DNA from: Sphingomonas sp. H160509
GTDB taxonomy: Bacteria > Pseudomonadota > Alphaproteobacteria > Sphingomonadales > Sphingomonadaceae
Direction: 5' to 3'
NCBI RefSeq assembly: GCF_024124765.2
Contig: NZ_JAMXSR020000002.1
Coordinates: forward strand, 1,201,001 to 1,265,000
Length of the DNA: 64,000 nt
The notes under the pieces are model-generated. The model had not been told where the DNA came from. It saw nothing but the letters and a program-made list of their open reading frames with translations, and did no database searches. Position numbers and translations under genes: made by a program. Shown one piece after another: positions 6,924-15,744 of this stretch (position 1 is the stretch's first letter; each line of letters starts with the position of its first letter).

Positions 6924-7617
6924 GCGCACCTTTTTCCTCATGGCTACCAGCGTGGCGAACGATACTCAGGCGCTTAACAAGACACTCGCCATCATCCTCC
7001 AAACCGCTGAGGGCAATCACCGGATCATCAACCAAGGCAACTCAGCTTACGGCTTCCTGATATTACGGCTGATAGCGGGGCGGCTCAACGAGGCTTGGAA
7101 GGTAGTCCGCAAGAATAAGGACATGATCGAGAAGCACTACGAAGGCGATCTCTCCAGCGAGGCACGCGAGGGGCTCAAGGCGCTATTTGCTTATTTCGAC
7201 CACCCCAAGCCCGGAAGCCTCATTTGGCGGGTGCGTGACGTGGCCGCGTTCCATCACGATGAACGGCATGTCGCTGCGGCGTTTGCGTCCCTCGATGTCG
7301 ATGACGATCTCGGCGACTACCTCCACGAGCGCGTGGGCAACACACTTTTCTACACCACCGAAGTGCTTCAATACGAAACCCTCAGAAACTTAGCTGGCAC
7401 CGCTGACACTGCCGAAGCGATCAAGCAGTTGATCGACGACACGCGCGACCAGACGACGAACTTCAACTCATTCATCTACGGATTCACGCTCGTTTTTGCC
7501 GAACGTTACCTGAGCCGCTCGCTCGCCCGGTTGCCAGATGAGTTTGACGAGCTTGACGTTCCAGTCCTTACCAACCTTCAGCTTCCATATTTCTCAATCC
7601 TGCCACGCAAAGGGTAA
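6910..7617 (+). CDS. Helical protein with an R-D-x4-H HEPN-like motif, function unknown
   Basis: 235 residues from GTG 6910 (ATG 6940 is an alternative, and the conserved-looking frame is open back to 6859, so the start is uncertain). Sequence character is nearly all-helical. Residues 107-118 read WRVRDVAAFHHD. The R109-D110-x4-H115 pattern fits the R-x(4-6)-H ribonuclease motif of HEPN domains, found in many toxins and abortive-infection proteins. A later block GNTLFYTTEVLQYE and a C-terminal helical region FIYGFTLVFAERYLSRSLARL have no assigned role. It sits in the mobile island and is coupled (TAATG) to a 40-residue ORF. HEPN assignment is inference from one motif. Confidence 0.6.
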   Translation: MPAAERTFFLMATSVANDTQALNKTLAIILQTAEGNHRIINQGNSAYGFLILRLIAGRLNEAWKVVRKNKDMIEKHYEGDLSSEAREGLKALFAYFDHPKPGSLIWRVRDVAAFHHDERHVAAAFASLDVDDDLGDYLHERVGNTLFYTTEVLQYETLRNLAGTADTAEAIKQLIDDTRDQTTNFNSFIYGFTLVFAERYLSRSLARLPDEFDELDVPVLTNLQLPYFSILPRKG

Positions 7618-7739
7618 TGCTCGAAAGGATCTACACTTTCGCTTCCTACCTGCGTGATGAGCTCAAATTATTGAAACGGAACGTCGTCATCGATCTCACC
7701 CTGGCCGAGGCCAACTTTAGGTTGCGCTTCGGCGGGTAG
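7617..7739 (+). CDS. 40-residue ORF translationally coupled to the HEPN-like gene
   Basis: ATG 7617 overlaps the preceding TAA (TAATG). The 40-codon frame begins MLERIYTFASYLRDELKLLK and ends F-R-L-R-F-G-G before TAG 7737-7739. The N-terminal half can form an amphipathic helix. The IS66 element is inserted with its target duplication covering this stop codon, so the ORF might originally have been longer or unaffected. Its size and coupling would suit a small antidote or accessory peptide, but there is no family evidence. Confidence 0.4.
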   Translation: MLERIYTFASYLRDELKLLKRNVVIDLTLAEANFRLRFGG

Positions 7740-7767
7740 CGGGTAAGCGTGGCCGGCAGACCGCAGA

Positions 7768-9321
7768 TTACGCGGCTTGCGCCACTGGCTCTGCGGTTTG
7801 CGCGGACCAGTTCCAGGGCATGAGTTCGTCCCATCGCGCGGCCGGCCAATCCGCTGCGATCTTCCCAGTGACGTCGGCGATGTAGGCCTGCGGGTCGACG
7901 CCGTTGGCCTTGCAGGTCTGGATGACGGTGTAGATCGCCGCGGCGCGCTCGCCGCCCGTTTTCGAACCAGCGAACAGCCAGTTTCGCCGTCCGACGGCAA
8001 CGCCGCGCAACGCGCGTTCGGCGATGTTGTTGTCGATCTCCAGGCGCCCGTCATCGAGGAAGCGACACAGTGCGAGCCATCGCTTCGTGCCATAGGCGAT
8101 AGCCTTGGCCATGTCGGACTTTGGCGACAGGCGGCGCAGTGCTGCGTCCAGTGCCTCGCGCAGCGCATCGACTAGCGGCTTCGTCCGGTTCTGCCGCGCC
8201 GCCAGCCGCACGTCAGGCGGCCTGCCGCGGACCTCGGCCTCTATGCTGTACAAGGCACCGATGCGTTCAAGAATCTCGGTGGTCAGCGGCGTGGCAACCC
8301 GCTCGTGCAGGTCGAACACCTTGCGCCTGAAATGGGCCCAGCACGCGACTTCTGTGACGCCGCTTCGATAGAGCCCGTCGTAACCGGCATAGGCGTCGGC
8401 CTGGAGGAAGCCTCGAAATCCGGCGAGATGGGCTTGCGGATGTGCACCGGTACGGTCGGTCGTGAAGCGATACCATGTCGCTGGCGGAGCCGTGTTACCG
8501 GAGGCGCGGTCATCGACTGCATAGACCCATAGTCGCCCGGTCGCGGTGCGTCCGCGGCCTGGGTCGAGCACCGGGACTGGCGTGTCGTCCGCGTGGATCT
8601 TGTCGCCTTTCAGCACTTCCTCGCGGATGCGACTGACGATGGGGTCAAGCAGCGCGGCTGCATGACCGACCCAGCCCGCCAGCGTCGAGCGGTCGATGTC
8701 CAAGCCTTGGGCCGCCATCATCTCGGACTGCCGATAAAGCGGCAGGTGATGTTCGAACTTCGAGACGACGACATGGGCCAGCGTTGCGAATGTCGCCTTT
8801 CCGCGTGCGACTGCCTTCACCGGGGCAGCCGCCTGGACGATCTTCTCACACGTCCGGCAGCTGTATTTCGGTCGGACGTTCCGCACCACGCGCCAGTGCA
8901 CCGGCAGGACGTCGAGCATCTCATGGGCGTCCTGCCCGAGACGGCGTAGCGTACCGCCGCAGTCCGGGCATGTGCAGGCGCCGGAGGCGGGTTCGTGGAC
9001 GACCTCCTCGCGTGGCAGGTGGTCGGGCAACGCACGGACTGATGCCGGTCGCCCGGGCGTGTCTGACAAGGCTGCGCCGGTCTCCGGGACTGCGCTCTCG
9101 GTTTCCAGTTCCTCGAGCGCAAGTTCGAGCTGAGCAATCTCGCGCGTCAGCTTCTCGGAGGATGCGCCGAACTGCATCCGCCGCAGCCGGGCGATCTGAC
9201 CACGCAGTGTCTCGATGAGCAGGTCGCGAGCGGCAAGTGCTGCATTGGCCCGGGCGAGCGACGCCTCCAGCACGGCAATCCGGGCCTCGGCATCAGATGG
9301 GGCAAGAGGGGCTTGCGACAC
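7768..9321 (-). CDS. tnpC: IS66-family transposase TnpC
   Basis: 517 residues, full length for the family. An N-terminal coiled coil (LREQ-like LRGQIARLRRMQFGASSEKL) is followed by a zinc-finger region with Cys pairs in GACTCPDCGGTL and YSCRTCEK. A DDE domain comes next, with D in KIHADDTPVPV, D in FLQADAYAGYDGLY and E in NNIAERALRGVAVG. It carries out cut-and-paste or copy transposition of the element together with TnpA and TnpB. Confidence 0.95.
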   Translation of the reverse strand: MSQAPLAPSDAEARIAVLEASLARANAALAARDLLIETLRGQIARLRRMQFGASSEKLTREIAQLELALEELETESAVPETGAALSDTPGRPASVRALPDHLPREEVVHEPASGACTCPDCGGTLRRLGQDAHEMLDVLPVHWRVVRNVRPKYSCRTCEKIVQAAAPVKAVARGKATFATLAHVVVSKFEHHLPLYRQSEMMAAQGLDIDRSTLAGWVGHAAALLDPIVSRIREEVLKGDKIHADDTPVPVLDPGRGRTATGRLWVYAVDDRASGNTAPPATWYRFTTDRTGAHPQAHLAGFRGFLQADAYAGYDGLYRSGVTEVACWAHFRRKVFDLHERVATPLTTEILERIGALYSIEAEVRGRPPDVRLAARQNRTKPLVDALREALDAALRRLSPKSDMAKAIAYGTKRWLALCRFLDDGRLEIDNNIAERALRGVAVGRRNWLFAGSKTGGERAAAIYTVIQTCKANGVDPQAYIADVTGKIAADWPAARWDELMPWNWSAQTAEPVAQAA

Positions 9322-9382
9322 CTCATTTTCATAGCAGTTCGCCCACTCTCACACGAGCAAAAATGGCAGAAAAGCTATGTTT

Positions 9383-9730
9383 TTAGCCTGCCAATGTTGG
9401 TGACCAAGTCCGCTCGGGGCGGCGCCAGTCGATGCCCTCCAGAAGCATCGAGACCTGCGCCGATGTCAGCGCCACTGTGCCGGTCGCGGTCACCGGCCAG
9501 ACAAAACGGCCCCGGTCCATCCGCTTCGAAAACAGGCAAAGTCCCTGACCGTCGAACCATAGCAACTTGATCAGGTCGCCGCGCCTGCCGCGGAACGCGA
9601 ACAGCGCACCGGAATGTGGTTTCTCCCGGAGCACCTGCTGCACCAATACCGCCAGGCCATCGAAGCCCTTGCGCATGTCGGTGACGCCGCACGCCAGGAA
9701 TATCCGCGTCGATGTCGGCTGCGGGATCAT
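9383..9730 (-). CDS. tnpB: IS66 accessory protein TnpB
   Basis: 115 residues, the normal size. Typical family motifs are visible: CGVTDMRKGFDGLAVLVQQV near the N-terminus, GALFAFRGRRGDLIKLLWFD in the middle and GLCLFSKRMDRGRF after it. The start ATG overlaps the end of tnpA (ATGA at 9727-9730). It is required with TnpA for efficient IS66 transposition; its molecular role is not well defined. Confidence 0.93.
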   Translation of the reverse strand: MIPQPTSTRIFLACGVTDMRKGFDGLAVLVQQVLREKPHSGALFAFRGRRGDLIKLLWFDGQGLCLFSKRMDRGRFVWPVTATGTVALTSAQVSMLLEGIDWRRPERTWSPTLAG

Positions 9731-10200
9731 CGCGCCAGCACGCTGATCACGCGCGACAGCGCCTCGGCGTCGACCGTGCCGTCGACGGTCAGTCGGACAC
9801 CCGAAGGCAGCTCGATGCCGATCTGCCCCGTGGTCCGGGCGTCCGCTGCCACCTCGACGGGCGGCGCCGACAGCATCACGGGCGGCTCGCTGATCCGGAC
9901 TTCAGCAAATGCGGTCTGGGGCCGGGCCGGCACTCCACTCAGTGCACCCGACATAGCTTGACGCCGCCACGTGTAGATCGCGCCGCTGCCGACCTCGTGA
10001 CGCTCGACCGCCGCCCGGACCGACCCATCCGGCCCAAACGCATCGCGTAGGATCGCCAGCTTCTGCTCGACCGTCCAGCGGCGTCGACCCGACACCCGAC
10101 CGACAATCTCGATACGACCACTCATACGACCGGTCGTATGACTACTCGCTACATCTGCGGCTGGTTCGATAGTCTCGTCTGACATCACGGCCCCGTTCAA
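9727..10200 (-). CDS. tnpA: IS66 TnpA (DNA-binding orf1)
   Basis: 157 residues. After a variable N-terminus it has the IS3/IS66 orf1 helix-turn-helix: RRRWTVEQKLAILRDAFGPDG then RHEVGSGAIYTWRRQAMSG. The C-terminal part, LPSGVRLTVDGTVDAEALSR, is the usual IS66 TnpA ending that precedes tnpB. It binds the IS ends. Confidence 0.9.
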   Translation of the reverse strand: MNGAVMSDETIEPAADVASSHTTGRMSGRIEIVGRVSGRRRWTVEQKLAILRDAFGPDGSVRAAVERHEVGSGAIYTWRRQAMSGALSGVPARPQTAFAEVRISEPPVMLSAPPVEVAADARTTGQIGIELPSGVRLTVDGTVDAEALSRVISVLAR

Positions 10201-10260
10201 AGAGCCGCCATCAACCCGTCGAACGCTCCGCCTACAAGGCGACCTTCAGACCACGCTTAC

Positions 10261-10570
10261 GGTAGCGGCGTGCCGCTTGTAGGTGCAATTTCACGCTGCG
10301 GACTAGGCCTGCGCTATGCCAGCGAATAGCCCCCCTTCAGTGTCGCACGTGGCTACAAGAGCCACGGTTCAAAAAGCAGTAGGCCACGGTGCTACCCCAC
10401 CTAGGGCCGTATATACCACGTCTGGGGTACAGCTGGGGTACGGTAGCTCGTTACTTGGAGTCACAACGTAACGTCTAAATTAGCTTAAAATGCGGTTTTT
10501 CAGCAATCGAGCGAAGGGAAACGTAACACACTGTACCATCCGAGTTCATTGTGACTGATTTCAGCATATT
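10261..10570. other. Right end of the island, no gene seen
   Basis: Between the IS66 target duplication and the right attachment copy I see no coding frame with family resemblance. It contains the paired GGGGTAC repeats listed separately and AT-rich stretches (TTAAAATGCGGTTTTTC around 10484-10500) that could be integration-host-factor-type bending sequence. That last point is only a guess. Confidence 0.4.
10424..10441. repeat. Paired GGGGTAC repeats at the right end of the island
   Basis: GGGGTAC at 10424-10430 and 10435-10441, separated by AGCT. The left end has the same pair separated by ACCT with identical 11-base phasing. Their placement just inside both attachment repeats supports a role as integrase arm-binding sites. 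Confidence 0.5.
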
Positions 10571-10613
10571 CCTAAACCGTAGGCCGCGTGTTCAAATCTC
10601 GCCGGGGGCACCA
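10571..10613 (+). repeat. Attachment site copy 2: 43-bp tRNA 3'-end repeat, island boundary
   Basis: Identical over 43 bases to 1234-1276. Immediately upstream, ATT completes the loop TTCCTAA, making an anticodon CCT (Arg) plausible. The 5' half of a tRNA is not present upstream. To the right the sequence changes to ordinary chromosomal genes, so this is taken as the right boundary of the island. Confidence 0.8.
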
Positions 10614-10674
10614 ACTTTTCCGCAGTAGGCCGCTGCCGCTTTGGTGGCATCCAGACGCCGGAAGGCCGGCACGT

Positions 10675-11341
10675 TTATCCGCAGCAGCGTTTGGATTTCT
10701 TTCCCGAACCGCATGGGCATGGATCGTTTCGGCCGATCTTCGTCGGCGTGGTAACCACCGGTGTGCCTGATGATGCACCCGCGCTTTGGGAATGCGCTGC
10801 ATGGAGTTTCAGGGACCGCGGCGACGATCTGCGCGGGGGCGTGCTCGTCGAGAGCATTGACCTCGACGCTGTCGAGTTCGGTCTCGTTGGTGACGACGGC
10901 GATCAGGGACATGATCTGCGCCACGGCGTTGGCGGTATCGGGATCGGTGCCGTCACCCAACGCGGTCCAGCTTTCCGGCCTGAGCGCCACCGCTTCGGCG
11001 AAACCGTCGATCCAGGCTTCCCAGAGGACCTCGCCATTGCGGTCGTCAGTGTCGAAGATCGGCTGGGGCTTGCCGCGGGTCAGGTCGCGAACGATCTCGG
11101 CGTAGCGTGCCATCACCGCATCGACGAACCACTGGACGTCGCCGGGATCGTCGAACGGCGGGTCGACGCTATCGTCCGAGCCCCAGATGCTCTGGAGCCA
11201 CTCGCTCTGCGGGATCGTATCGGGGCCTACCACCAAGCCTGTCAGAAAGCCGTCGAGTTCGGTGAGCAGCATCGGCTCCTCGAGTGGAAGGTCGGCGAGC
11301 GCGCCGTCGAGACGTCGGAAACGGGAGGGGAGGTTTTTCAT
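10675..11341 (-). CDS. YecA/UPF0149-family protein with C-terminal SEC-C metal-binding motif
   Basis: Starts [20 protein letters not shown]. The body has the UPF0149 pattern ([32 protein letters not shown]). The C-terminal SEC-C zinc motif [17 protein letters not shown] is in a different frame, reached by one base shift near 10800-10810. Removing one base gives 666 bases (221 residues), so this is probably a sequence error. SEC-C domains bind zinc and occur on SecA and many other proteins; the exact function of YecA-like proteins is unknown. The gene ends 62 bases from the island boundary. Confidence 0.8.
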
Positions 11342-11521
11342 GGGTTCGGGTCGGCTGCCTTGGAGAATGCAGTGCGTCTTAGCCTGCTGATGATGTGCGC
11401 TGCCAGCGACGAGTGGTACAAAGCCCTGCGCCAACCGGAATGGACGGGGCGCGTGACACTTGCCTCGTGCAGGCGATCCTTCCATTGCATTCGAGTCGCC
11501 CACCGGATCGGGAATTCGTAC

Positions 11522-13099
11522 GTGATCAGAACACTTTGCCGTTTCGCCGTGCTGGCCTCGGTCGCCACGATGGCATCCGCGCAGACGGCCCCCTCCCCCA
11601 TAGCGGTCCAGTCTCCGGCCGACGTTTACGGGCCACTGTTTCGGGCTGTGCAGCAACGCCATGTTTTCGCGGACGGGAAGACGTTCGTCGACGCGGTGCC
11701 GAAGCGTGCGGCCGAGGCGATCATGGCCGACTATGTGCGGACCAAACCTGCCGGCCCGGCCCTCAAGGCGTTCGTGCTCGCCAATTTCGTGGTGCCGGGG
11801 GAGAATGATCGGGGCTCGGGCGATCTCAGGACGCACGTCCGCACGCTCTGGCCGCAACTCGTGCGCCAGCCGGTCGCGCCGGTCGCGGGCAGTTCCGCGC
11901 TGCCGCTCCCTGCCCCCTATGTCGTGCCGGGCGGGCGCTTCCGCGAGATCTATTACTGGGACAGCTATTTCACGATGCTCGGGCTGAAGGTCGATGGCCA
12001 GCAGCCGCTGGTGGAGTCGATGCTCGAGGATTTCACCAGTTTGATCGAGCGGTATGGGCATATCCCGAACGGGACGCGGACCTATTATCTCAGCCGGTCG
12101 CAGCCGCCTTATTATGCGCTGATGCTCGACCTTTCGACCGACACCGATCCGGCGGTAGCCAAGCGGCGGCTGGCGGCGCTGCGGGCGGAATATGCGTTCT
12201 GGATGAAGGGCACCGCGTGCGTCGACGGCAAGCCCGCCTGTCTACGCGTGGTGCGGATGCCCGACGGGAGCGTGCTGAACCGCTATTACGACGACCGCGG
12301 TACGCCGCGTGACGAATCCTATGTCGAGGACGTCGCCACCGCGGCGAAGGCGGCGCCCCGACCCGTTGCCGACACGCAGCGCAACCTGCGGGCGGGTGCG
12401 GAAAGCGGGTGGGATTTCAGTTCACGCTGGCTGCGTGATCCGCAGTCGCTCGCGACGGTCCACACCACCGACATCGTGCCGGTCGATCTCAACAGTCTTT
12501 CGTGGGCGATGGAACGCCGCATCGCCGAGCGCTGCCAAACTGTGGGCGACGCGCCGTGCGCGACTGCGTTCACGACGCTCGCGGCGAAGCGTAAGGCCGC
12601 GATAGACCGCTATCTCTGGCAAGCGACGACCGCGCGCTATGCCGACTGGGACCTGTCGACGCGCAAGCCCACCGCGAGCATCAATGCGGCGATGCTGCAC
12701 CCGCTGTTCGTCGGTCTCGCCTCGCAAGCGCAGGCAAAGGCCATTGCCGCGACGGTGCGTAGATCACTGGTGGCCGAGGGCGGCTTGCGGACGACGACGC
12801 TAAACACGGGGCAGCAATGGGACGAACCCAATGGCTGGGCGCCGCTGCAATGGGTGGCGATCGCCGGGCTGGCGCGGAACGGCGAACCGGCGCTTGCGAA
12901 GGACATCGCCACGCGCTGGCTCGGGACGGTCGGCGCGGCCTATGCCGAAACGGGCAAGATGCTGGAGAAATACAATATCGAGCAGCGTACGCCGGGTGGT
13001 GGCGGCGAATATCCGGTGCAGGACGGCTTCGGCTGGACCAACGGCGTGACCAGCGCGATCCTCGACCGCTATCCCGACCTGGCGCAGCAGGCGAAGTAA
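11522..13099 (+). CDS. treA: Periplasmic alpha,alpha-trehalase (GH37)
   Basis: About 525 residues. Hydrolyses trehalose to two glucose molecules in the periplasm. An N-terminal signal peptide (MIRTLCRFAVLASVATMASA) follows a GTG start at 11522; the longer upstream frame is antisense to yecA and is rejected. Both GH37 signatures are present: PGGRFREIYYWDSYF and QQWDEPNGWAPLQW. The C-terminal glycine-rich motif GGGGEYPVQDGFGWTNGV is also typical. The frame is intact. It is separated from the convergent and divergent neighbours, so probably transcribed alone. Confidence 0.93.
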   Translation: MIRTLCRFAVLASVATMASAQTAPSPIAVQSPADVYGPLFRAVQQRHVFADGKTFVDAVPKRAAEAIMADYVRTKPAGPALKAFVLANFVVPGENDRGSGDLRTHVRTLWPQLVRQPVAPVAGSSALPLPAPYVVPGGRFREIYYWDSYFTMLGLKVDGQQPLVESMLEDFTSLIERYGHIPNGTRTYYLSRSQPPYYALMLDLSTDTDPAVAKRRLAALRAEYAFWMKGTACVDGKPACLRVVRMPDGSVLNRYYDDRGTPRDESYVEDVATAAKAAPRPVADTQRNLRAGAESGWDFSSRWLRDPQSLATVHTTDIVPVDLNSLSWAMERRIAERCQTVGDAPCATAFTTLAAKRKAAIDRYLWQATTARYADWDLSTRKPTASINAAMLHPLFVGLASQAQAKAIAATVRRSLVAEGGLRTTTLNTGQQWDEPNGWAPLQWVAIAGLARNGEPALAKDIATRWLGTVGAAYAETGKMLEKYNIEQRTPGGGGEYPVQDGFGWTNGVTSAILDRYPDLAQQAK

Positions 13100-13168
13100 G
13101 GCAGGCGCTAGCGAACGTTCCGGCGGCAATGGTTGCTTACGGCACCCGGCGCCACATATGGACGTGCA

Positions 13169-14054
13169 ATGCTCGACCCAGCGCCCGCCAGCCAGACCGA
13201 CGTCGCCGATATGCTCACACCGGATTTCGTCGTCATCGACGTCGAGACGGCATGCTCGCGCGTCAGCAGCATCTGCCAGGTCGGAATCGTCGGGTTTCGC
13301 GACGGCCGCGAGATCTTCGAATACGAGACGCTGGTCGATCCGCGCGACGAGTTCAACATGTTCAATACCCGGATCCACGGGATCACCGAACAGCACGTCA
13401 CCGGCAAACCGTGCTTCGGCGACATCCACGGCATCGTCGATGGCCATTTGTCGGGCCGGACGACGGTGGCGCATTCCTATTTCGACAAGGGGCGCACTCG
13501 CCGCGGCGTGCCGTATCCATGACCGTCCCCCGATCGAGACGGTCTGGCTCGACAGCGTCCGCGTGGCGCAGCGCGCCTGGCCCGATCTGGCGAGCCACCG
13601 GCTGGGCGGCCTCGCGCAATATCTCGGGATCGCGCACAAGCATCACGACGCGCTGAGCGATGCGCGCGCCGCCGGCTGGGTGATCGTCAAGGCGATAGAC
13701 CATACCGGCATCGCGCTCGACGAGTGGCTGAAACCGCCGCGCAAGCCCGGCCCTGCGCCGCGCCCTGCACCAACCGGACCGCTCAGCGGCGAACGTATCG
13801 CGATCCTCGGTGAGCCTCGCGACGGCCGGCTTGCGTGCGCGATTGCCGCGCTTGGCGGGCGGATCGTGTCAGCGGTCGGCAACACGACGACGATGCTGGT
13901 CATCACCGGGCGTGCGCCGTTCTGCTATTCGGTGCGCAACAGCGGCGGGTATCGCCGGGCAGAGCAGTATCGGCGGCTCGGCGGAACGATCCGCGTGGTC
14001 TCCGAGGTCGAGCTCGATCTGCCGGCTATCGCGGCCAGCTTTACGGCAGCCTGA
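13169..14054 (+). CDS. DEDD exonuclease (DnaQ-like) fused to a BRCT-type domain
   Basis: Restored length 294 residues. The N-terminal exonuclease domain shows VVIDVETACS (Exo I, D-x-E), then HGITEQHV and the late HHDALSDARAA (Exo III, H-x-x-x-x-D). After a Pro-rich linker (KPGPAPRPAPTGPLS), residues ~200-290 look like a BRCT domain (GERIAILGE, then GGRIVSAVGNTTTMLVITG). A frame break at 13489-13492 (GGGG, expected GGG) splits it; deleting one G restores 885 bases. ATG 13211 is an alternative start. Such exonuclease-BRCT proteins act in DNA repair or processing, but this one's role is not known. Confidence 0.8.
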
Positions 14055-14156
14055 GCAGGCGCGTGCTGCCGGCAAGGTGAAGGCTTAGCGACCGTCCGCC
14101 TTGGCAAACGCCAGATGGGGTGCGACCATTGTTCCAAAGCGATAGCGGAGGGCGAT

Positions 14157-15729
14157 ATGCGGTTGGCGACTTGGGGAATGGCGGTCGGCTTGCTGGCCGC
14201 ACCGGCGACGGCGCAACGCGCGCAGGTCGCGAGCGGCGCGATTGAGGGCACGCACGTTTCGACCGCCGCGACGCCGATCGATGCGTATCTCGGCATCCCC
14301 TATGCGGAAGCACCGATCGGCCCGTTGCGGTGGCAGCCACCGCGACCCGCTGCGCAGTGGATCGGTGTACGCAAAGCCGACCGCTTCGGTGCGCGCTGCA
14401 TGCAGCAGCCGCTGTTCGCCGACATGAAGTTCCGTTCGCCCGGTATCAGCGAGGATTGCCTGACGCTCAACGTCTGGACGCCGGCGGGCACGAAACCGGG
14501 CGCGCGGCTGCCCGTGCTGTTCTACATCCACGGTGGCGGCGCGATCGCAGGTGACGGGTCGGAACTGCGCTATGACGGCGCGGCGATGGCGCAGAAGGGA
14601 ATCGTCGTCGTGACGATCAATTACCGGCTCGGTGCGTTCGGGTTCCTCGCGACCAGCGCGTTGGCAGCGGAGTCGCCGACGCATTCCGCAGGAAATTACG
14701 GCCTGCTGGATCAAGCTGCGGCGCTGGCGTGGGTCCGGCGCAACGCCGCCGCGTTCGGGGGGCGATCCGGCGCGGATCACGATCGGCGGCGAGAGCGCGG
14801 GATCGATGTCGGTCAGCGTGCTGATGACCTCGCCACTCACCCGCACGCAGTTCGTAGGAGCAATCGGCGAGAGCGGTGGCGTGCTGCCGCCGACCTTCCG
14901 CCCCAAGCCTCTCGCGGTGGCGACGAAGGACGGCGATGCGTTCGCGGTCGCGGCGGGTGCGTCGTCGCTCGACGTACTTCGGGCGATACCGGCCGAGGCT
15001 TTGCTTGCTGCGCAGGGTACGCAGCGGTTCCGCGCGGACTTCATCGTCGACGGGCAGTTCCTGACGGAGCCGCCGATCGATACCTACACGGCGGGGCGCG
15101 TGGCGCGCGTGCCGTTATTGGTCGGTGCGAACTCGCAGGAGGGAAGCTGGACGAGCATTCTTGCCGGGCAACCGCCGACGGTGGCGAATTATCGCGCGGG
15201 CGTCGCGAAGCTCTGTACCGATCCGGATGCGCTGCTCGCCTTATACCCGGCGAAGTCGGATGCCGACGTGCCCGTCGCGGCGACCGCGCTGGCAAGCGAT
15301 GCGTTTCTCGGCGCCTCGACGTGGCAGTGGTTCGACCTGCACCGCCGGACGCGACAGCCGACCTATTATTATCATTTCGCGCATCCCCGCCCGGCTGCGC
15401 TGCCGCCGCTGACCAACCCCGACGTACCGCCGATCGGGGCGGTGCACAGCGCGGAGATCGAATACGCGCTGGGCAACCTCGACACGAACCCGGCTTATGC
15501 CTGGACCGCGGACGATCGCCGGATCTCGACGGTGTTCCAGGGGTATTTCGCCGCGTTCATCAAGACCGGCAACCCGAACGCTGCCGGGCTGCCGAACTGG
15601 TCGCCTGCACCGTCCGCGGGGGGCGTCATTCCGCGCCAGATCGTCGACGTGCAGACGCGCTCGGAACCGTTCGTCGAGCAGGCTCGCTATGTCGCGGCGA
15701 CACCGTTGCTCGAACGGCGGGTGCCCTGA
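14157..15729 (+). CDS. Type-B carboxylesterase, exported
   Basis: Restored length 523 residues. An alpha/beta-hydrolase of the carboxylesterase/cholinesterase family. Signal peptide MRLATWGMAVGLLAAPATAQ after a GGAGG ribosome site. Motifs: ISEDCLTLNVWTP, the oxyanion loop FYIHGGGAIAGDG, the nucleophile in GGESAGSMS, and a late acidic/His region around GAVHSAEIEYALGN. The frame is broken at 14757-14762, where six G stand for five (FGGDPARITIGGES expected); removing one gives 1572 bases. Substrate unknown; location with sugar genes suggests an acylated carbohydrate or aromatic ester. Confidence 0.88.
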
Positions 15730-15744
15730 ACTAGCGGACCCGTG

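Larger units (their letters stand above)
7743..10260 (-). mobile_element. Complete IS66-family insertion sequence (2518 bp) with 8-bp target duplication
   Basis: The terminal repeats begin GTAAGCGTGG on both ends (7743 onward, and the reverse complement ending at 10260). An exact 8-base duplication GGTAGCGG lies at 7735-7742 and 10261-10268, the hallmark length of IS66. Three minus-strand genes, tnpA, tnpB and tnpC, are present in canonical order, and all look intact. Young insertion, because the duplication is perfect. Confidence 0.95.

Noticed and set aside
10691..11521. A much longer trehalase starting at 10691
   Set aside because: The extra 277 codons are antisense to the YecA-like gene, and a clear signal peptide begins at GTG 11522.
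12817..13656. Long overlapping frames antisense or out of frame to trehalase and neighbours (also 40856-42481, 42513-44096, 49633-51099, 54644-56089)
   Set aside because: High-GC shadow frames rich in Arg and Pro without domain motifs; the opposite frames encode recognisable proteins.
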